Shown here piece by piece: positions 13,275 to 14,416 of a DNA stretch of 14,416 nt (within the stretch, counting starts at the first letter, position 1; each line of letters starts with the position of its first letter). This stretch comes from Oscillospiraceae bacterium. Lineage in GTDB: Bacteria > Bacillota_A > Clostridia > Oscillospirales > Oscillospiraceae. The notes below the pieces were generated by a model. That model did not search any database. It had not been told where the DNA came from and worked only from the letters and a program-made list of their open reading frames with translations. The stretch covers positions 1 through 14,416 of the forward strand of contig JAFQHF010000091.1 of NCBI GenBank assembly GCA_017398105.1, in the 5' to 3' direction. Made by a program: the position numbers and the translations under genes.

Positions 13275-14051
13275 ATGAAGGTTACCTACATGAACGGCGC
13301 GGGCAATGATTTTATGGTGATCGATGCCCGGGGCCTGACGCTGGATTTTTCCGCATTGGCAAAGCAGTACTGCGCCCTCACCGGTGCGGACGGCTTTATG
13401 GCTGTGGATCATTCCGACAGGGCGGACTTTAAGCTCCATTTTTACAACGCCGACGGTTCCCGGGGCGAGATGTGCGGCAACGGCGCCCGGTGCATCTGCC
13501 GGTATGCCTATGACCTGGGGATTGCCGGGGAGACCATGACCGTGGAAACCGATGCGGGTCTGGTGCCCGGATGGCGGCTGGATGAAAATCAGTACAGGGT
13601 TCAGCTGAACAACCCCAGTGTGCTGGATCTGAACCGGAAGGGCAGCATTGCCTATGCGGAGCTGGGTGACCCCGGTGTGCCCCATGCGGTTGCCGCCTAT
13701 GAGGGCGACCTGTGGGCCGATGCGGACTGCATCTGGGATCATATGCGGCTTCTTCGCTATGACCCTGCCTTCCCCAAGGGGGCCAATGTGAACTTCTATC
13801 AGACCATCGGCGAAAATGAAGTGCGGATGCTGACCTATGAGCGGGGCGTGGAGGATTTTACCAAAGCCTGCGGCACCGGCACCGGCAGCGTGGCCTGCGT
13901 CCTGTACAAGCAGGGCAGGCTTCCCGGCGGCGTGCTCACCGCCCACAATCCCGGCGGTACCCTGACCATCACCATCGGGGAAAAGGACGGCAGGATCGAT
14001 GAGATCTTCCTGGAAGGGCCTACGGAAGTGGTGAAAGTCTACGAGCTGTGA
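13275..14051 (+). CDS. dapF: Diaminopimelate epimerase
   Basis: This 258-residue cofactor-free epimerase converts LL- to meso-diaminopimelate. The two catalytic cysteines are visible: Cys67 in GEMCGNGARC and Cys199 in KACGTGTGS, the pair equivalent to E. coli Cys73 and Cys217. The N-terminal NGAGNDFMVID (7-17) is the family signature, and NPSVLDL-type and NPGGTLTI segments are in place. Length is near the family norm (about 270). ATG 13275 is preferred, with AAGGGG some 10 bases upstream; a TTG at 13257 gives an implausible extension. It is separated from dapB by a family B element, so co-transcription is possible but interrupted by structure. Its presence means the organism makes LL-DAP by DapL or by a succinylase/acetylase branch. 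Confidence 0.95.
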   Translation: MKVTYMNGAGNDFMVIDARGLTLDFSALAKQYCALTGADGFMAVDHSDRADFKLHFYNADGSRGEMCGNGARCICRYAYDLGIAGETMTVETDAGLVPGWRLDENQYRVQLNNPSVLDLNRKGSIAYAELGDPGVPHAVAAYEGDLWADADCIWDHMRLLRYDPAFPKGANVNFYQTIGENEVRMLTYERGVEDFTKACGTGTGSVACVLYKQGRLPGGVLTAHNPGGTLTITIGEKDGRIDEIFLEGPTEVVKVYEL

Positions 14052-14163
14052 GTTGATAGTTAACAGTGAACAGTTGACAGTTGCGGTATCCCTGCGGGAT
14101 GAAGTTAAATTATGCGCGGAGCGCATACTGCAATTGTCAATTGTCAACTGTAAACTGTCAACT
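14051..14163. repeat. Palindromic element, family D (AGTTGA/TCAACT arms)
   Basis: The left arm has AGTTGATAGTTAACAGTGAA then CAGTTGACAGTTGC. The right arm has GCAATTGTCAATTGTCAACT then GTAAACTGTCAACT, forming a long imperfect inverted repeat. Between them sit GCGGTATCCCTGCGGGAT and ATGCGC/GCGCAT. Each arm is built of near-tandem GTCAACTGT-like units. It starts at the last base of the dapF stop codon. I recall similar elements in other Oscillospirales intergenic regions. Confidence 0.85.
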
Positions 14164-14192
14164 TTTTTGCTGTAAATTGTAGATAGTTTTGC

Positions 14193-14221
14193 TTGACTTT
14201 TTGAAATTATTCGTATATTAT
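14193..14221 (+). promoter_or_regulatory. Sigma-A promoter of the rpsF operon
   Basis: TTGACT (14193-14198) and TATTAT (14216-14221) are 17 bases apart in an A/T-rich stretch. A start near 14228 would place the leader hairpins at the very 5' end of the mRNA. It is the best-matching promoter in the window. Confidence 0.8.
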
Positions 14222-14223
14222 AT

Positions 14224-14290
14224 ATGGGTCTGCGAATGCAGACAACTCTTTGCTCACGCATTCGCGTGGGCCATTCAGACCATAAGGAGG
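14224..14290 (+). promoter_or_regulatory. Structured rpsF leader, candidate ribosomal-protein autoregulatory site
   Basis: GTCTGC (14228-14233) can pair with GCAGAC (14238-14243, loop GAAT). Alternatively GGTCTG (14227-14232) can pair with CAGACC (14276-14281), enclosing a perfect 8-pair hairpin GCTCACGC/GCGTGGGC (14252-14259 with 14264-14271, one G-T pair). The second fold ends 4 bases before AAGGAGG. S6:S18 is known to bind an rpsF leader in several bacteria, but I cannot confirm the known consensus here. Confidence 0.5.
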
Positions 14291-14300
14291 TGCAATCAAC

Positions 14301-14416
14301 ATGGCTAAGATCACCGGTAAGTACGAGGTGCTCTACATCATCGACCCCACCCTGGGCGAGGAGGGCATCGCAGCACTTGTGGAAAAGTTCAAGGCAATGG
14401 TGGAGGCGGAGGGTAC
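14301..14416 (+). CDS. rpsF: 30S ribosomal protein S6, N-terminal part (cut by window end)
   Basis: The visible 38 residues (MAKITGKYEVLYIIDPTLGE then EGIAALVEKFKAMVEAEG) match the S6 N-terminus: the first strand YEVLYIIDP, then the helix that carries the dimer-like ferredoxin fold. S6 binds S18 and 16S rRNA in the small subunit platform. TAAGGAGGTG (14283-14292) is a near-perfect ribosome site 10 bases before the ATG. By family habit ssb and rpsR should follow outside the window. Confidence 0.93.
   Translation, partial: MAKITGKYEVLYIIDPTLGEEGIAALVEKFKAMVEAEG

Noticed and set aside
14051..14163. A direct-repeat origin or phage attachment site
   Set aside because: The AGTTGA/TCAACT units are arranged as an inverted repeat like other intergenic elements, with no DnaA-box pattern or integrase nearby.

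Overview
The window looks like a chromosomal segment of a spore-forming, anaerobic gut-type Firmicute (class Clostridia, most likely Oscillospirales; this placement is inference). It carries CO dehydrogenase/acetyl-CoA synthase genes of the Wood-Ljungdahl pathway, the sporulation and division cluster yabP-yabQ-divIC-yabR, and meso-diaminopimelate/lysine synthesis genes. Almost every intergenic gap holds a short palindromic repeat of a kind I associate with gut Clostridia. No tRNA, rRNA, CRISPR array, intact transposase or phage gene was seen.

Layout. Positions 1-3626 hold the 3' end of cooS (CODH catalytic subunit), cooC (Ni-insertion ATPase) and acsB (acetyl-CoA synthase), all on the + strand, with a palindromic element in each of the two gaps and a strong terminator at 3794-3822. 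Positions 4034-5585 hold yabP, yabQ, divIC and an S1-domain gene (yabR-like), with a candidate sigma-E promoter before yabP and a terminator at 5591-5615. Positions 5804-7130 hold a short-chain dehydrogenase and rpiB. On the minus strand, 7301-7582 encodes an unrecognised 93-residue protein, divergent from a two-gene + strand unit: a cytoplasmic fusion of a ParB-like domain to a BMP/PnrA-type binding domain (7810-9789), translationally coupled to a calcineurin-like phosphoesterase (9764-10447). A DUF2461 gene follows (10703-11350). Then come dapA-dapB (ATGA overlap) and dapF (11531-14051). The window ends in the start of rpsF (14301 on), preceded by a good sigma-A promoter and a foldable leader.

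How the genes work together. CooS makes CO from CO2, CooC loads its nickel, and AcsB joins CO, a methyl group and CoA into acetyl-CoA. YabP/YabQ and DivIC serve spore coat/cortex formation and septation. DapA, DapB and DapF make meso-DAP for peptidoglycan and lysine; DapA/DapB intermediates also feed spore dipicolinate.

The best candidate for an undescribed system is the ParB-like/BMP fusion with its overlapping phosphoesterase and divergent small gene. It has no signal peptide and no transporter partners in the window, so it looks like an intracellular ligand-sensing module. Other points worth a second look are the 262-base out-of-frame overlap of yabQ with divIC, mutually exclusive hairpins in the rpsF leader, and six copies of a 'GTAGGG' hairpin-ended element whose stems change compensatorily and whose single ATTGTAG edge creates an outward TACAAT hexamer.
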